DNA of 21,579 nt from Clostridiales bacterium (GTDB lineage Bacteria; Bacillota; Clostridia; Peptostreptococcales; JAAYPU01), in assembly GCA_012519645.1 (NCBI GenBank), contig JAAYPU010000247.1, positions 1 to 21,579 of the forward strand, read 5' to 3'. Each line of letters begins with the position of its first letter. The first letter of the stretch is position 1. Shown piece by piece: positions 1 to 9,075 of this stretch. The notes under the pieces were generated by a model. That model was not told the origin of the DNA. It searched no databases and was given only the letters and a program-made list of their open reading frames with translations. A program made the position numbers and the translations under genes.

Positions 1-41
1 AACATAATAAAACTGTATAATAAAATGTAGTAATAACTCAT

Positions 42-74
42 AAATGTACATCTTGTAAGTAAAGATGTACATTT
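42..74. terminator. Hairpin terminator of an upstream gene outside the window
   Basis: Two perfectly complementary 13-base arms (42-54 and 62-74) are separated by a 7-base loop and followed by a T-rich tract on the + strand. The stem is AT-rich but long and perfect. It most likely ends transcription of a gene lying before the window. Because the left side also carries A-runs, it could act in both directions. Confidence 0.6.
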
Positions 75-373
75 TTATTATTGTCTTGAAAACTGAGTAA
101 GCTTTTACAAAATCAGGAAGTTCGCACTCCCAATTTAAAGAAAAGCGTAACAAGGTGCAAGAACAACAATTGCAGGAATTGCCCAACAACTATAGGATTT
201 ATTGGAAAAAATTGCAGGAAAACACTCTTAAGTTGTCGAAAATATCACTTGGAGACTGTATCCTGCTACTTATACTCGGATGAAGTGATGAAAGTATTCA
301 GGATATAACTAATGTTATTGTGGTGATAACGATATGGAATATTACCTACACTTTTACCGGAAGCCTTACAAAA
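75..373. other. Gene-free stretch with decayed coding-like sequence
   Basis: No gene with a credible start and ribosome site is seen. One + frame stays open from about 89 to 310 without ATG and contains a Cys-rich patch reading CKNNNCRNC; it could be the remnant of a zinc-binding protein but is not recognisable. An 11-base direct repeat, aattgcaggaa, occurs at 168-178 and 210-220. A poor promoter-like pair (TTGTGG at 318, TATTAC at 340, 16-base spacing) is the only candidate promoter for the downstream operon and is weak. Confidence 0.35.
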
Positions 374-470
374 ATGACTGCTGAAGAGCAGAAGGCAGTG
401 AAAACCATTGTTTTTTGACTGCAATTTAAATTTGGCAAATTGGGATGAAATTATAGAATGGGGCAACTGA
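374..470 (+). pseudogene. Frameshifted 3' end of a small unidentified gene
   Basis: From ATG 374 the frame reads MTAEEQKAVKTIVF and stops at 416-418, directly after a run of six T (411-416). Removing one T lets the reading continue as DCNLNLANWDEIIEWGN to a stop at 468-470. The combined reading is acidic and protein-like, and its stop overlaps the ribosome binding site of the next gene, as expected for a cotranscribed small gene ahead of the helicase. The upstream part can be read further in the same frame, to about 288. I do not recognise the family. It may be a decayed regulator or antitoxin gene, or a sequencing error in the homopolymer. Confidence 0.35.
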
Positions 471-480
471 GGTGTGAACC

Positions 481-3303
481 ATGACAGATTATTCCCCTGG
501 AATGCGTGTTATTATTCGTGATGAGGAATGGATGATAAAAAAGGTGGAGACCAATAGCTTAGACAGAAAGACGATTTACTGTATTGGAATATCTCCACTT
601 GTAAAAGACAAAGAAGCAATATTCCTTACTGATATTGAAAATATTGAACAGGTCGATCCTGCAAAAATAAAATTAATAATCGATGATTCCCCATTTTTCA
701 GAAGGTCGCGGTTGTTTATTGAAAGTAAATGGCGACAAAAAACGCCAACGGATAATAAACTTCATATCGGAAGCAAAGCTGCAATGGATCTGATAAATTT
801 TCAGCTTGTACCTGCACAGCTTGCGATTCGTCGTACCCGCCAAAGAATACTGATAGCTGACTCTGTAGGTCTTGGTAAGACACTGGAAGCTGGCATTTTA
901 ATGGCTGAATTGATAGCCCGAGGCAAAGGGAAAAGAATTCTCGTTGTTACTGTAAAAAGTATGATGATTCAGTTCCAGAAAGAACTATGGAATAGATTTA
1001 CCATTCCATTGGTGCGTCTTGATTCAAACAAAATAGCAAAAATCCGTTCTCAGCTTCCTTCAAATTACAATCCATTTTTTTATTATGATAAGACAATTAT
1101 ATCTATTGATACGCTGAAACGGGATCTGGAGTATAGAACACATTTGGAAAACGCATGGTGGGACATTATCGTTATTGATGAAGCCCATAATGTAGCGGAA
1201 AGAGGTAGACGTCAGGCTCAAAGGGCAAGACTTGCCAAATTACTGTCAGAACGCTCCGATACATTGATAATGCTTTCAGCTACTCCACATGACGGCAAAA
1301 GTGAAAGTTTTGCATCGCTGATGAATATGCTTGATCCAACTGCTATAGCCAATCCTCATGATTATACAAAAGAGGATATCGAAGGACTGTGTATCCGTCG
1401 TTTCAAAAAAGATATAAAGGATCAGATAGAAGGCTCCTTCAAAGAAAGGAAAGTTAGTATAGAAAGATGTGAGGCTTCTCCAGAGGAAGAGATAGCTTAC
1501 CAGGTGTTGGCTGATATGCAGCTTGAAATGGATACTAACAGAAAACATGTAACAGGTCAGTTATTCAAAACAAGTCTTGAAAAGGCCATATTTTCAAGTC
1601 CTGCAGCATGTATAAAGAGTATTGAGGAGCGGTTGAAGAAACTTAGAAGAAAATATGATACCTATGATATAGGAGATATAACAAAGCTTGAAGAACTTAG
1701 GAATGCTCTGCTCAAAATAACACCGTCGTCTTTTTCACGTTACCAGAAATTATTAAGTTTACTTAATGATAAGAATTATGGTTGGGATATAAATCGTAAA
1801 GATGATCGGATTGTTATATTCACTGAAAGAATCGAAACAATGCGATTCCTTGCATCACAGCTTCGAAAAGACCTTGGAGTTGATAACGGCATTGTGCAGG
1901 AATTATACGGCGGTATGAGTGATAGTGAACAACAAAAAATTGTGGAGGATTTTGGGCGCGAGGAATCACCTATTCGAATTTTTGTAGCTTCAGATGTAGC
2001 TTCGGAGGGTATTAATTTGCATTATTTATGCCACAGGTTAATCCATTTTGATATTCCATGGTCACTCATGGTTTTTCAGCAGAGAAATGGACGTATTGAT
2101 CGATACGGTCAGAAAGAACAGCCTGATATTCGTTATTTTCTAATCAGCAGCAAAAATGATAAAATCCGAGGTGACATGCGGATTTTGGAAATTCTTGTTA
2201 CCAAGGAGGAGCAGGCGTATAAAAACATTGGAGACCCAACATTGTTAATGGGTACGTTTAATGTTGAGGAAGAAGAGCTTATAACTGCAGCAGCAATAGA
2301 AAAGGGTACAAGTGCCGAAGACTTCAGCAGGCAAATAGATGAATCGGCTGATGATTTCGATCCATTTGAACTTCTAATGAGAGGTGCAGCCTCCGAAGAA
2401 GAACCGCCGATCGTAGCAACTGAAGAAACATTGTATAGCGATTTGGACTATCTTCGGAGTGCGTTGACATATTTTTCCCAAAGCGAACAACATCCTGTTC
2501 GAGAACTAACTACAGTTGAAGGTGTCGAAATTACGTTAACACCTGAAATGAGACGCAGGTTAAGTGCATTACTTCCAGAAGAAGCTATGCCGAATACAGG
2601 CTATTTACTCTTAAGCCCGGACAAGCAGTTCTGTATGGATGAGATGAAACGCAGTATGCAAAGCAACCTGGAAGAATCTGCTTGGCCGCAATCACAATAT
2701 CTGTGGCCGCTTCATCCCATATTTGATTGGATAAATGATAAAGCAGGGCTACTGTATGGAAGAGGAGAAGCTCCTCTAATTGGGCTGCCCGGAAAATTGA
2801 CTGAAAATGAGTTTATCTATATTGTGGCAGGAACCATCCCAAATAGAAAATCAACTCCTGTTGTAGATGAGTGGTTTGGTCTTAGATATGTAAATGGTAA
2901 ATTTTTTGAAGAGATGACTATGGAGCAGGTTATATTCAAAACTGGGTATGGCAGAAGCGATATACCTAACAGTAACAAGTTATCTGATATAAACAGACAA
3001 GCTGCCGAAGCACTGATGCCCTCAGTAGTCTCTGAGGCAAATAAAGTATTAAGAAGATATAGTGAAGAATATCGTAATAGGATTAATCCTCAGATAAATG
3101 CAGAAATTGGTAAGCTGGCAGAGCTTGAAGAAAGACACAAAGATTATCAGTTGTCATTGTTTGAGGACGAAAGAAGAAAAAGTGCAAAGCTGCGGGAAGT
3201 GGAGCGAATATTTGAGCAATTCATTAAGTGGGTTCATGATACCCTCGAAATTAAGGATAATCCATATTTGCGGATTATAGCAGTGTTAACAGGAGTGAAT
3301 TAA
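481..3303 (+). CDS. drmD: DrmD-type SNF2-family DNA helicase (DISARM-like)
   Basis: A 940-residue superfamily 2 ATPase of the SNF2/HepA type, predicted to translocate on DNA using ATP. An N-terminal SH3-like segment (about 1-65) precedes the motor. Walker A is ADSVGLGKT at 126-134, the DEAH box is at 233-236 and SAT at 266-268. The second lobe has ASDVASEGIN at about 503-512 and QQRNGRIDRYGQ at 533-544. The C-terminal third (about 620-940) is family-specific and ends in a charged, probably coiled-coil stretch. The ATG has GAGGTG six bases upstream. The overall pattern, including VRLDS and ISIDTLKRD, matches my memory of DrmD, the SNF2 helicase of class 1 DISARM, where an adenine methylase gene follows, as it does here after one base. 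No truncation or missing motif is seen. A generic DEAD/SNF2 helicase of another island system is the alternative. Confidence 0.85.
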   Translation: MTDYSPGMRVIIRDEEWMIKKVETNSLDRKTIYCIGISPLVKDKEAIFLTDIENIEQVDPAKIKLIIDDSPFFRRSRLFIESKWRQKTPTDNKLHIGSKAAMDLINFQLVPAQLAIRRTRQRILIADSVGLGKTLEAGILMAELIARGKGKRILVVTVKSMMIQFQKELWNRFTIPLVRLDSNKIAKIRSQLPSNYNPFFYYDKTIISIDTLKRDLEYRTHLENAWWDIIVIDEAHNVAERGRRQAQRARLAKLLSERSDTLIMLSATPHDGKSESFASLMNMLDPTAIANPHDYTKEDIEGLCIRRFKKDIKDQIEGSFKERKVSIERCEASPEEEIAYQVLADMQLEMDTNRKHVTGQLFKTSLEKAIFSSPAACIKSIEERLKKLRRKYDTYDIGDITKLEELRNALLKITPSSFSRYQKLLSLLNDKNYGWDINRKDDRIVIFTERIETMRFLASQLRKDLGVDNGIVQELYGGMSDSEQQKIVEDFGREESPIRIFVASDVASEGINLHYLCHRLIHFDIPWSLMVFQQRNGRIDRYGQKEQPDIRYFLISSKNDKIRGDMRILEILVTKEEQAYKNIGDPTLLMGTFNVEEEELITAAAIEKGTSAEDFSRQIDESADDFDPFELLMRGAASEEEPPIVATEETLYSDLDYLRSALTYFSQSEQHPVRELTTVEGVEITLTPEMRRRLSALLPEEAMPNTGYLLLSPDKQFCMDEMKRSMQSNLEESAWPQSQYLWPLHPIFDWINDKAGLLYGRGEAPLIGLPGKLTENEFIYIVAGTIPNRKSTPVVDEWFGLRYVNGKFFEEMTMEQVIFKTGYGRSDIPNSNKLSDINRQAAEALMPSVVSEANKVLRRYSEEYRNRINPQINAEIGKLAELEERHKDYQLSLFEDERRKSAKLREVERIFEQFIKWVHDTLEIKDNPYLRIIAVLTGVN

Positions 3304-3304
3304 T

Positions 3305-6300
3305 ATGGCTATTGATTTGACTGGAATAAGAAATGTTAATGAATATTATACCAACCATTATTTAAACTCAATTTTTGAGGAAAATACTGCCGAAACTATC
3401 AGTGCGTGGCGTCAGAAGGCAAAAGAAAAAGAATTACGCACTCCATGGTCATTATTACGTGAATCTGCAAGGCAATATTATGTGATGCATGAAAAAAGCC
3501 TTCGCGGCCGTGCAACACAGATGTTTCCTCTGATTCGTGATATGGCAGACATTTATTTATCAGCATTAGGCTATGGAAAGACTGAATCATTTTCAATTAC
3601 TGTTGATGATGGCCAAAATCACGCATATATCTATCTAGAAATAAAGAAGCAAAACGGGGCACCATTACTTTGGGTAATGCTTTCTCATAAGGAGGGTGAA
3701 GATACTGCATTATTACATGAATATTGCTTCGATGCAAGTACAGCAGATACTCTGGAGCCGAATAAGTCTCTGCTTAACAATGAAGATATGGCGACAAAGC
3801 TTTTCTTCAACCTGACAGAAGCACCGCGTTGGCTGATAATTATCGGTGAAAATGCAATTGCGCTCCTTGACCGCAACAAGTGGAATGAAAAAAGATACCT
3901 TGAATTCGACTTGGAAGAGATATTTCGTCGTCGCGAGGAGAGTACCCTGCAGGCAATGAGTGTATTGCTACACAAAGACAGCCTTTGTCCTGAAGAGGGA
4001 ACGCCATTGTTAGATACCCTAGATGAAAACAGCCATAGATATGCCAATAGTGTTTCACAGGATTTAAAATATGCATTGCGTGAATCAATTGAACTGCTTG
4101 GTAATGAGGTACTATATGATATGGCACATAGGCAAGGGATAAACCTAGAGGAAAACCCTGTCGACGCTGGTGAACTCTCTATTCAATGCCTGCGTTATAT
4201 GTATCGCTTGTTGTTTATGTTTTTTATCGAAGCAAGTCCCGAATTAGGGTATGCACCAATGAAATCACAAGCCTATATGCAGGGATATTCTCTTGAAAGT
4301 CTGAGAGATATAGCAGACAGTATAAGAGAGGAAACAAGTGAGGTTGGCGAGGGTTATTATCTACATGAAACTCTTACACAGCTTTTTGATTTGATTTATA
4401 ATGGCTATCCCAAGACAGAAGAGGAATTGAAAGAACTATCTTCTTCTGATTCTATACACAACATATTTATTATAGAACCCCTAAAGGCACATATCTTTGA
4501 TCCGGAATACACACCTCTGCTGACAAAAGCCAAGCTGAGAAATTGTGTAATGCTTAGAATAATTGATTTAATGAGTATAACTCGTCCTACGGGTCGAAGA
4601 AACGACCGCCGCGGGCGTATATCCTATGCTGCTCTTGGCATCAACCAAATGGGAGCGGTATATGAGGCTCTATTGTCTTATCGAGGTTTTATTGCACAGG
4701 AAACCTTGTGCGAGGTGAAACGTGCTCGTGATGAAGTTGATGAACTTGATGTTGGTTACTTTGTTCCGGAACATGAACTGGAGAATTATACAGAGGATGA
4801 ACGGGCCCGTTACCCAGATGGGAAACTTCGCAGGTATGAAAAAGGCACGTTTATCTATCGTCTTGCCGGGCGAGAACGAGAAAAATCCGCTTCGTATTAT
4901 ACGCCGGAAGTTCTTACGAAATGCCTTGTTAAGTATGCATTGAAGGAACTATTGGAAGGGAAAACAGCAGACGAAATATTGAACCTAACCATCTGTGAGT
5001 CTGCTATGGGTAGTGCTGCATTCTTGAATGAAGTGATCAATCAACTGGCAGAGGCTTATCTGGACAGGAAACAGAAGGAACTCGAGGAATCAATATCTCA
5101 TGAAGAACGTTTCAATGAGTTGCAAAAAGTAAAGATGTATATTGCAGACCGTAATGTATACGGTATTGATTTAAATCCCATAGCGGTAGAGCTCGCTGAA
5201 GTTTCGCTATGGCTGAATACAATATATAAAGGCGGATTTGTGCCATGGTTTGGAACACAGCTTGTATGCGGCAACTCTTTGATTGGAGCAAGAAGACAGT
5301 GCTATCGTATTGAACAACTGCAAACAGCAACAAAAGGTATGCGATGGTATGATAATGACCCTGAACGTGTTCCAGTGGGCAGCAAGCGTATGCCAAGAAA
5401 GCAAGTATATCATTTTCTAACAGGTGATCCTGGTATGGCTAACTATACAGATAGAGTCATCAGAAGTCTTGCCCATGATGAAATAAAGATTATAAAAGAT
5501 TGGAATAAGAAGTTTTCTAAACCCTATAATGATGACGACATTCAAAACCTATTGCGCTTGTCAAGCATAATAGATGAACTATGGGAAAAGCAGATAAAGT
5601 TGCGAAAGGAAGTTAACGAAAAAACATTAGATGCCCTTACAGTTTACGGACAGGATGAGGAAACAGAATCTTCCCATACAACAATACGGGAAAAGGACAT
5701 GATATATAAAACACTCTATAAATCTAAGGAGCAGAAAAATGCTGGGCCTTATGCAAGGCTCAAATTTGCTATGGATTATTGGTGCTCTCTCTGGTTCTGG
5801 CCTATTGATAAAGCTGAGCTTCTTCCTACCAGAAGTGAATTCATAGCTGATATGTATCTGATCTTGGAAGGAACAATAGATACTTTCAAAGGCGTTAGTG
5901 AGTCGGTTAAAAATGGACAACTTTCATTATTACCAACAGAGCATGAGCAGTTGGTGATGGAAATAAATGAGCTGTATACAGGTATGGGTATAGTGGATAT
6001 ACCAAAGTTGTGCCAGCAGCAACCTCGCCTTGCCCTGGTGAAGGAGATTGCCGATAAGCAGAAATTTATGCATTGGGAACTGGAGTTTGCAGATTTGTTT
6101 GCTGAACGTGGTGGGTTTGATTTGATTATTGGTAATCCGCCATGGATATTGCTTGGTTGGAATGAACAGGATGTGCTTTCTGATAGTCAACCTATGTTTG
6201 CGATTAAAAACCTATCGGCTGCAGAGACTGCTAGGCACCGTGAAGAAGCATTAAAAAACGAGAGAACAAAATCAGACTACTTTGCTGAGTATGGGACTAT

Positions 6301-8029
6301 AACAGGAACACAATGTTTCTTAAATGCTGTGCAAAATTATCCTGATTTGGTTGGCATGAAAGCAAATCTTTATAAATGCTTTTTACCACAAGCTTGGCAG
6401 TTTGGCAGTAAAGTAGGTGTGTCAGCTTTTGTACATCCAGATGGGGTTTATGATGATCCTAATGGAGGTCTTTTAAGAAAAAAGGTATATCCCAAGCTCA
6501 GAAAGCATTTTCAGTTCCATAATGAAAAGAAATTATTTGCTGAAGTTTATAATAGAGCTATATATTCTATAAATATCTATTGTAACCTAGCAACTACTGA
6601 ATTTGAATCTATATCAAATTTATATTTACCTGAAACGATTGATCAGTGTTATGAAACTAATAGTAATGGAGAAATTGGTGGCATAAAAGATCAAAATAAT
6701 AAGTGGAATGTTGTTGGTCACCCGGATAGGATTGTTCATGTAGATAAAAAAGGTTTGCAGTTGTATGCTAATTTGTTTGATGGAACGAATCAATGGAAAC
6801 AGGCTAGACTACCAACACTACATGCAAAACAATTACTAGATGTATTATTGTGCTTTGCCCAAAAAGAAAGCAATATAACGATCTTAAGTAGAGAAGTTTT
6901 TTGCTCACAAATGTGGAATGAGACTAATGCACAAAATGATAGTACGATAGTGCGAAATGTACATTTTCCAGAGACATTACTAGATATGATTTATTCTGGA
7001 CCCAATATAGGAGTAGCAAATCCCGTTTTTCAGGCATCGCAACGTAATTGCAATACACATCGCGCGTTTGATTTTGTTGATCTCCTATATATAAACGAGG
7101 ATTACTTGCAGAGATGCAATTATTCTCCCGCATGTGAGATTACGGAGTATTTATCTCGCATTCCGACGACACCATGGGGGACTAAGTACCATGATAGTTT
7201 TAGAGTTATTGCACGAAAAATGCTAAACTTAAGTGGGGAACGAACTTTAGTGCCCTGCTTGGTTCCACCTCAAACCACACACACAAATGGGCTTATAGGT
7301 TTTTCATTCAGAGATCAGAATATGTTATCTCTAGCAGCTGCTTTGTTTGCTTCTTTACCATATGATTTTCTTATTAAGGTAATGGGAAAGACGAATCTTT
7401 ATGAGGATAATGCTAGGAATATGCCAATTATAAGTACAAAATTTGATAATTCTTTACGAACACGTATACTTTTACTAAATTGCCTGACACAGTACTACAG
7501 TGAACTGTGGGTAGGACAATTTGAAAAAAAATATAAAGATGAGCTTTGGTCTAAATCCGACCCTCGCCTTCGCCCTGAAAAGTTTACCTCACTCACTCCA
7601 GAATGGACATGGGATACACCTCTGCGTACAGACTACGAACGCAGACAAGCATTAGTAGAGATTGATGTGCTTACCGCAATGGCATTAGGCATGACCTTGG
7701 AACAGCTAAAAACCATATACCGTATCCAATTTCCTGTGTTGCAGCAGTATGAAGCTGATACATGGTATGACCAAAATGGCAGAATTGTATTCACCAACAA
7801 TCGCAGCTTAACAGGTGTTGGCTTTAGCCGTGCAGAGTTCGAGCCGATAAAGAATGCAAAAGCAGGCGAAAAGTTCTACCACACTATTATAGATGACACT
7901 ATGCCCGGTGGCCCTGTGGAACGCACCATTGAATATGTTGCTCCGTTTGATAAATGTGATCGGGAGCAGGACTACGAAACAGCATGGGAGTTCTTTGAAG
8001 AAAAGCATGGCTCTTCTCTTAACAAATAA
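3305..8029 (+). CDS. drmMI: PglX/DrmMI-type N6-adenine DNA methyltransferase
   Basis: A 1574-residue gamma-class N6-adenine methylase, predicted to mark host DNA. A long N-terminal region (about 1-450) is followed by SASYYTPEVLTKCLVKYAL near 527, the SAM-binding motif CESAMGSAAFL at 564-574, and GIDLNPIAVELAEVSLWL from about 619, typical of Eco57I/PglX enzymes. The catalytic motif is NPPW at 944-947. The region after that (about 1000-1420) is the likely target-recognition part and looks more AT-rich than its flanks. The enzyme ends in a conserved-looking tail starting DDTMPGGPVERTIEY. AGGAG lies nine bases before ATG, and only one base separates the gene from the helicase stop, so the two are translated from one message. 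A modification-only role in a DISARM or BREX-like setting is inferred; no nuclease domain is evident. The 3' 117 bases are duplicated downstream. Confidence 0.85.
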   Translation: MAIDLTGIRNVNEYYTNHYLNSIFEENTAETISAWRQKAKEKELRTPWSLLRESARQYYVMHEKSLRGRATQMFPLIRDMADIYLSALGYGKTESFSITVDDGQNHAYIYLEIKKQNGAPLLWVMLSHKEGEDTALLHEYCFDASTADTLEPNKSLLNNEDMATKLFFNLTEAPRWLIIIGENAIALLDRNKWNEKRYLEFDLEEIFRRREESTLQAMSVLLHKDSLCPEEGTPLLDTLDENSHRYANSVSQDLKYALRESIELLGNEVLYDMAHRQGINLEENPVDAGELSIQCLRYMYRLLFMFFIEASPELGYAPMKSQAYMQGYSLESLRDIADSIREETSEVGEGYYLHETLTQLFDLIYNGYPKTEEELKELSSSDSIHNIFIIEPLKAHIFDPEYTPLLTKAKLRNCVMLRIIDLMSITRPTGRRNDRRGRISYAALGINQMGAVYEALLSYRGFIAQETLCEVKRARDEVDELDVGYFVPEHELENYTEDERARYPDGKLRRYEKGTFIYRLAGREREKSASYYTPEVLTKCLVKYALKELLEGKTADEILNLTICESAMGSAAFLNEVINQLAEAYLDRKQKELEESISHEERFNELQKVKMYIADRNVYGIDLNPIAVELAEVSLWLNTIYKGGFVPWFGTQLVCGNSLIGARRQCYRIEQLQTATKGMRWYDNDPERVPVGSKRMPRKQVYHFLTGDPGMANYTDRVIRSLAHDEIKIIKDWNKKFSKPYNDDDIQNLLRLSSIIDELWEKQIKLRKEVNEKTLDALTVYGQDEETESSHTTIREKDMIYKTLYKSKEQKNAGPYARLKFAMDYWCSLWFWPIDKAELLPTRSEFIADMYLILEGTIDTFKGVSESVKNGQLSLLPTEHEQLVMEINELYTGMGIVDIPKLCQQQPRLALVKEIADKQKFMHWELEFADLFAERGGFDLIIGNPPWILLGWNEQDVLSDSQPMFAIKNLSAAETARHREEALKNERTKSDYFAEYGTITGTQCFLNAVQNYPDLVGMKANLYKCFLPQAWQFGSKVGVSAFVHPDGVYDDPNGGLLRKKVYPKLRKHFQFHNEKKLFAEVYNRAIYSINIYCNLATTEFESISNLYLPETIDQCYETNSNGEIGGIKDQNNKWNVVGHPDRIVHVDKKGLQLYANLFDGTNQWKQARLPTLHAKQLLDVLLCFAQKESNITILSREVFCSQMWNETNAQNDSTIVRNVHFPETLLDMIYSGPNIGVANPVFQASQRNCNTHRAFDFVDLLYINEDYLQRCNYSPACEITEYLSRIPTTPWGTKYHDSFRVIARKMLNLSGERTLVPCLVPPQTTHTNGLIGFSFRDQNMLSLAAALFASLPYDFLIKVMGKTNLYEDNARNMPIISTKFDNSLRTRILLLNCLTQYYSELWVGQFEKKYKDELWSKSDPRLRPEKFTSLTPEWTWDTPLRTDYERRQALVEIDVLTAMALGMTLEQLKTIYRIQFPVLQQYEADTWYDQNGRIVFTNNRSLTGVGFSRAEFEPIKNAKAGEKFYHTIIDDTMPGGPVERTIEYVAPFDKCDREQDYETAWEFFEEKHGSSLNK
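7894..8010 (+). repeat. Copy A of the duplicated methylase 3' end
   Basis: This part of the methylase gene matches 8912-9027 with roughly 89% identity by hand count (12 substitutions, one 1-base gap over 117 positions). The longest identical runs are 28 and 26 bases. The two copies are in direct orientation about 1018 bases apart and bracket the ArdC-like gene. Several differences fall at third codon positions, which suggests that the second copy comes from a related methylase allele and not from a very recent copy. Confidence 0.9.
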
Positions 8030-8045
8030 TAGGGAGCTGGTGGGA

Positions 8046-8903
8046 ATGGCAAACAAGTATCGTATACCTGAACTGGACAAGCTTTTTGAAGAAGTTGGGA
8101 TATATCGAAAGAGTAACGACTTTAGAGATCTTCTAAATTTTGTAAAAAGATTTCCTAAAATGGCACCTTATAATGCGATGTTGGTCCACGTTCAGAAACC
8201 CGGCAGTCAATTTGTTGCCAGTGCTTATGACTGGGCAGTAAAATATGACAGAAAACCAAAAGTTGGTGCAAGGCCACTATTAATACTTCGACCGTTTGGC
8301 CCTGTTGCGTATGTTTTTGAGCTGAATGATACAGAAGGCGCTCCGTTTCCTGAAGCTTTGCTAGAGCCATTTAAAGCAGAAGGAGATATACCTCAAAGCA
8401 AACTTGACGCTTTTGTGTCCAGTATGCTTTATGAACGAATAATTGTAAATGAACAAGATTATGGTTCAACTATGGCTGGAGTAGTAAAAGCAATTAACGA
8501 AATATTAGACTACAAAACATTGAATAAATCTGAGCGCTTTAATGTCTTATTTGGTATTGCCTTGAATAGAAATTTAAATCCAACTGAGGAAATGGCTACA
8601 TTATTTCATGAATTGGGTCATGTGTTCTGTGGCCATATTTATCATCAAAAAGCAAAATGGCTGCCCCAGAGGCATTTCTTATCACAGAATGAAAGGGAGT
8701 TTGAAGCTGAATCAGTATGTTGGTTATTGTGTGAGAGGTTAGATATTGCTAATCCGTCAGCTGAGTATCTTAGCGGATATTTAAACTCAAATGATGAAAT
8801 TCCTTCAATAAGTATTGATTCGGTATTAAAAGCTGTAGGATTGATTGAAAGCATTATGGCAGGTAAAAAAACACCGCGCAAAGAATTGCTCATAAAGAAA
8901 TAA
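8046..8903 (+). CDS. ArdC-like protein: ssDNA-binding-type N-domain plus ImmA/IrrE-type zinc peptidase
   Basis: A 285-residue protein in two parts. Residues about 10-97 resemble the N-terminal domain of ArdC antirestriction proteins: PYNAMLVHVQKPGS at 41-54, then a Y-W segment and a GARPLLILRP strand. The C-terminal part is a zincin with HELGH at 188-192 (zinc ligands H188 and H192, catalytic E189) and a downstream EFEAESVCWLL at 218-228 that should supply the third ligand, E220 or E222. The ATG at 8046 is chosen because GGGAG lies at 8032-8036; a GTG at 8040 is possible, and the longer open frame upstream is only the shadow of the methylase end. ArdC proteins bind single-stranded DNA and protect incoming plasmids from restriction; a regulatory protease role, as for ImmA, is the alternative. 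It sits between direct repeats of the methylase end, so it looks like an inserted cassette. Confidence 0.75.
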   Translation: MANKYRIPELDKLFEEVGIYRKSNDFRDLLNFVKRFPKMAPYNAMLVHVQKPGSQFVASAYDWAVKYDRKPKVGARPLLILRPFGPVAYVFELNDTEGAPFPEALLEPFKAEGDIPQSKLDAFVSSMLYERIIVNEQDYGSTMAGVVKAINEILDYKTLNKSERFNVLFGIALNRNLNPTEEMATLFHELGHVFCGHIYHQKAKWLPQRHFLSQNEREFEAESVCWLLCERLDIANPSAEYLSGYLNSNDEIPSISIDSVLKAVGLIESIMAGKKTPRKELLIKK

Positions 8904-8911
8904 TAAGCTGC

Positions 8912-9034
8912 TGACACCATGCCCGGCGGTCCAGTGGAACGCACCATTGAATATGTTGCCCCGTTTGAAGATGCGGTCGGGAGCAGGACTACGAAACAGC
9001 ATGGAAGTTTTTTGAAGAAAAGTATGGGAAATAA
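8912..9034 (+). pseudogene. Copy B: orphan, frameshifted 3' end of a second methylase gene
   Basis: Immediately after the ArdC-like stop the sequence reads DTMPGGPVERTIEYVAPFE, the tail of the methylase, without any upstream methylase body. A single-base loss near 8970 then changes the frame; read in the corrected frame it continues as REQDYETAWKFFEEKYGK and stops at 9032-9034. It cannot be translated as a functional protein and fills most of the 172-base gap before the giant helicase. It is probably the original junction between methylase and helicase genes left behind when the ArdC-like cassette and a new methylase end were added. Confidence 0.85.
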
Positions 9035-9060
9035 TGTAGTAAATTCTCTATGTGAGCAAA

Positions 9061-9068
9061 GGGGGGAG
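9061..9068 (+). promoter_or_regulatory. Ribosome binding site that decides the giant helicase start
   Basis: GGGGGGAG lies seven bases before ATG 9076. A GTG at 9052 is in frame eight codons earlier, but the purine tract would then be inside the gene and the GTG has no site of its own. The ATG is therefore preferred. Confidence 0.65.
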
Positions 9069-9075
9069 ACGGTAT

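Noticed and set aside
168..220. 11-base direct repeat aattgcaggaa
   Set aside because: Too short and AT-rich to be called an attachment site or iteron on two copies alone.
3685..4047. 120-codon open frame on the - strand
   Set aside because: Antisense shadow of the methylase N-terminal region with low-complexity Ser/Leu composition.
7893..8045. N-terminal extension of the ArdC-like gene overlapping the methylase end
   Set aside because: The added residues are the out-of-frame reading of the conserved methylase tail; the ribosome site at 8032-8036 supports a start at 8046.
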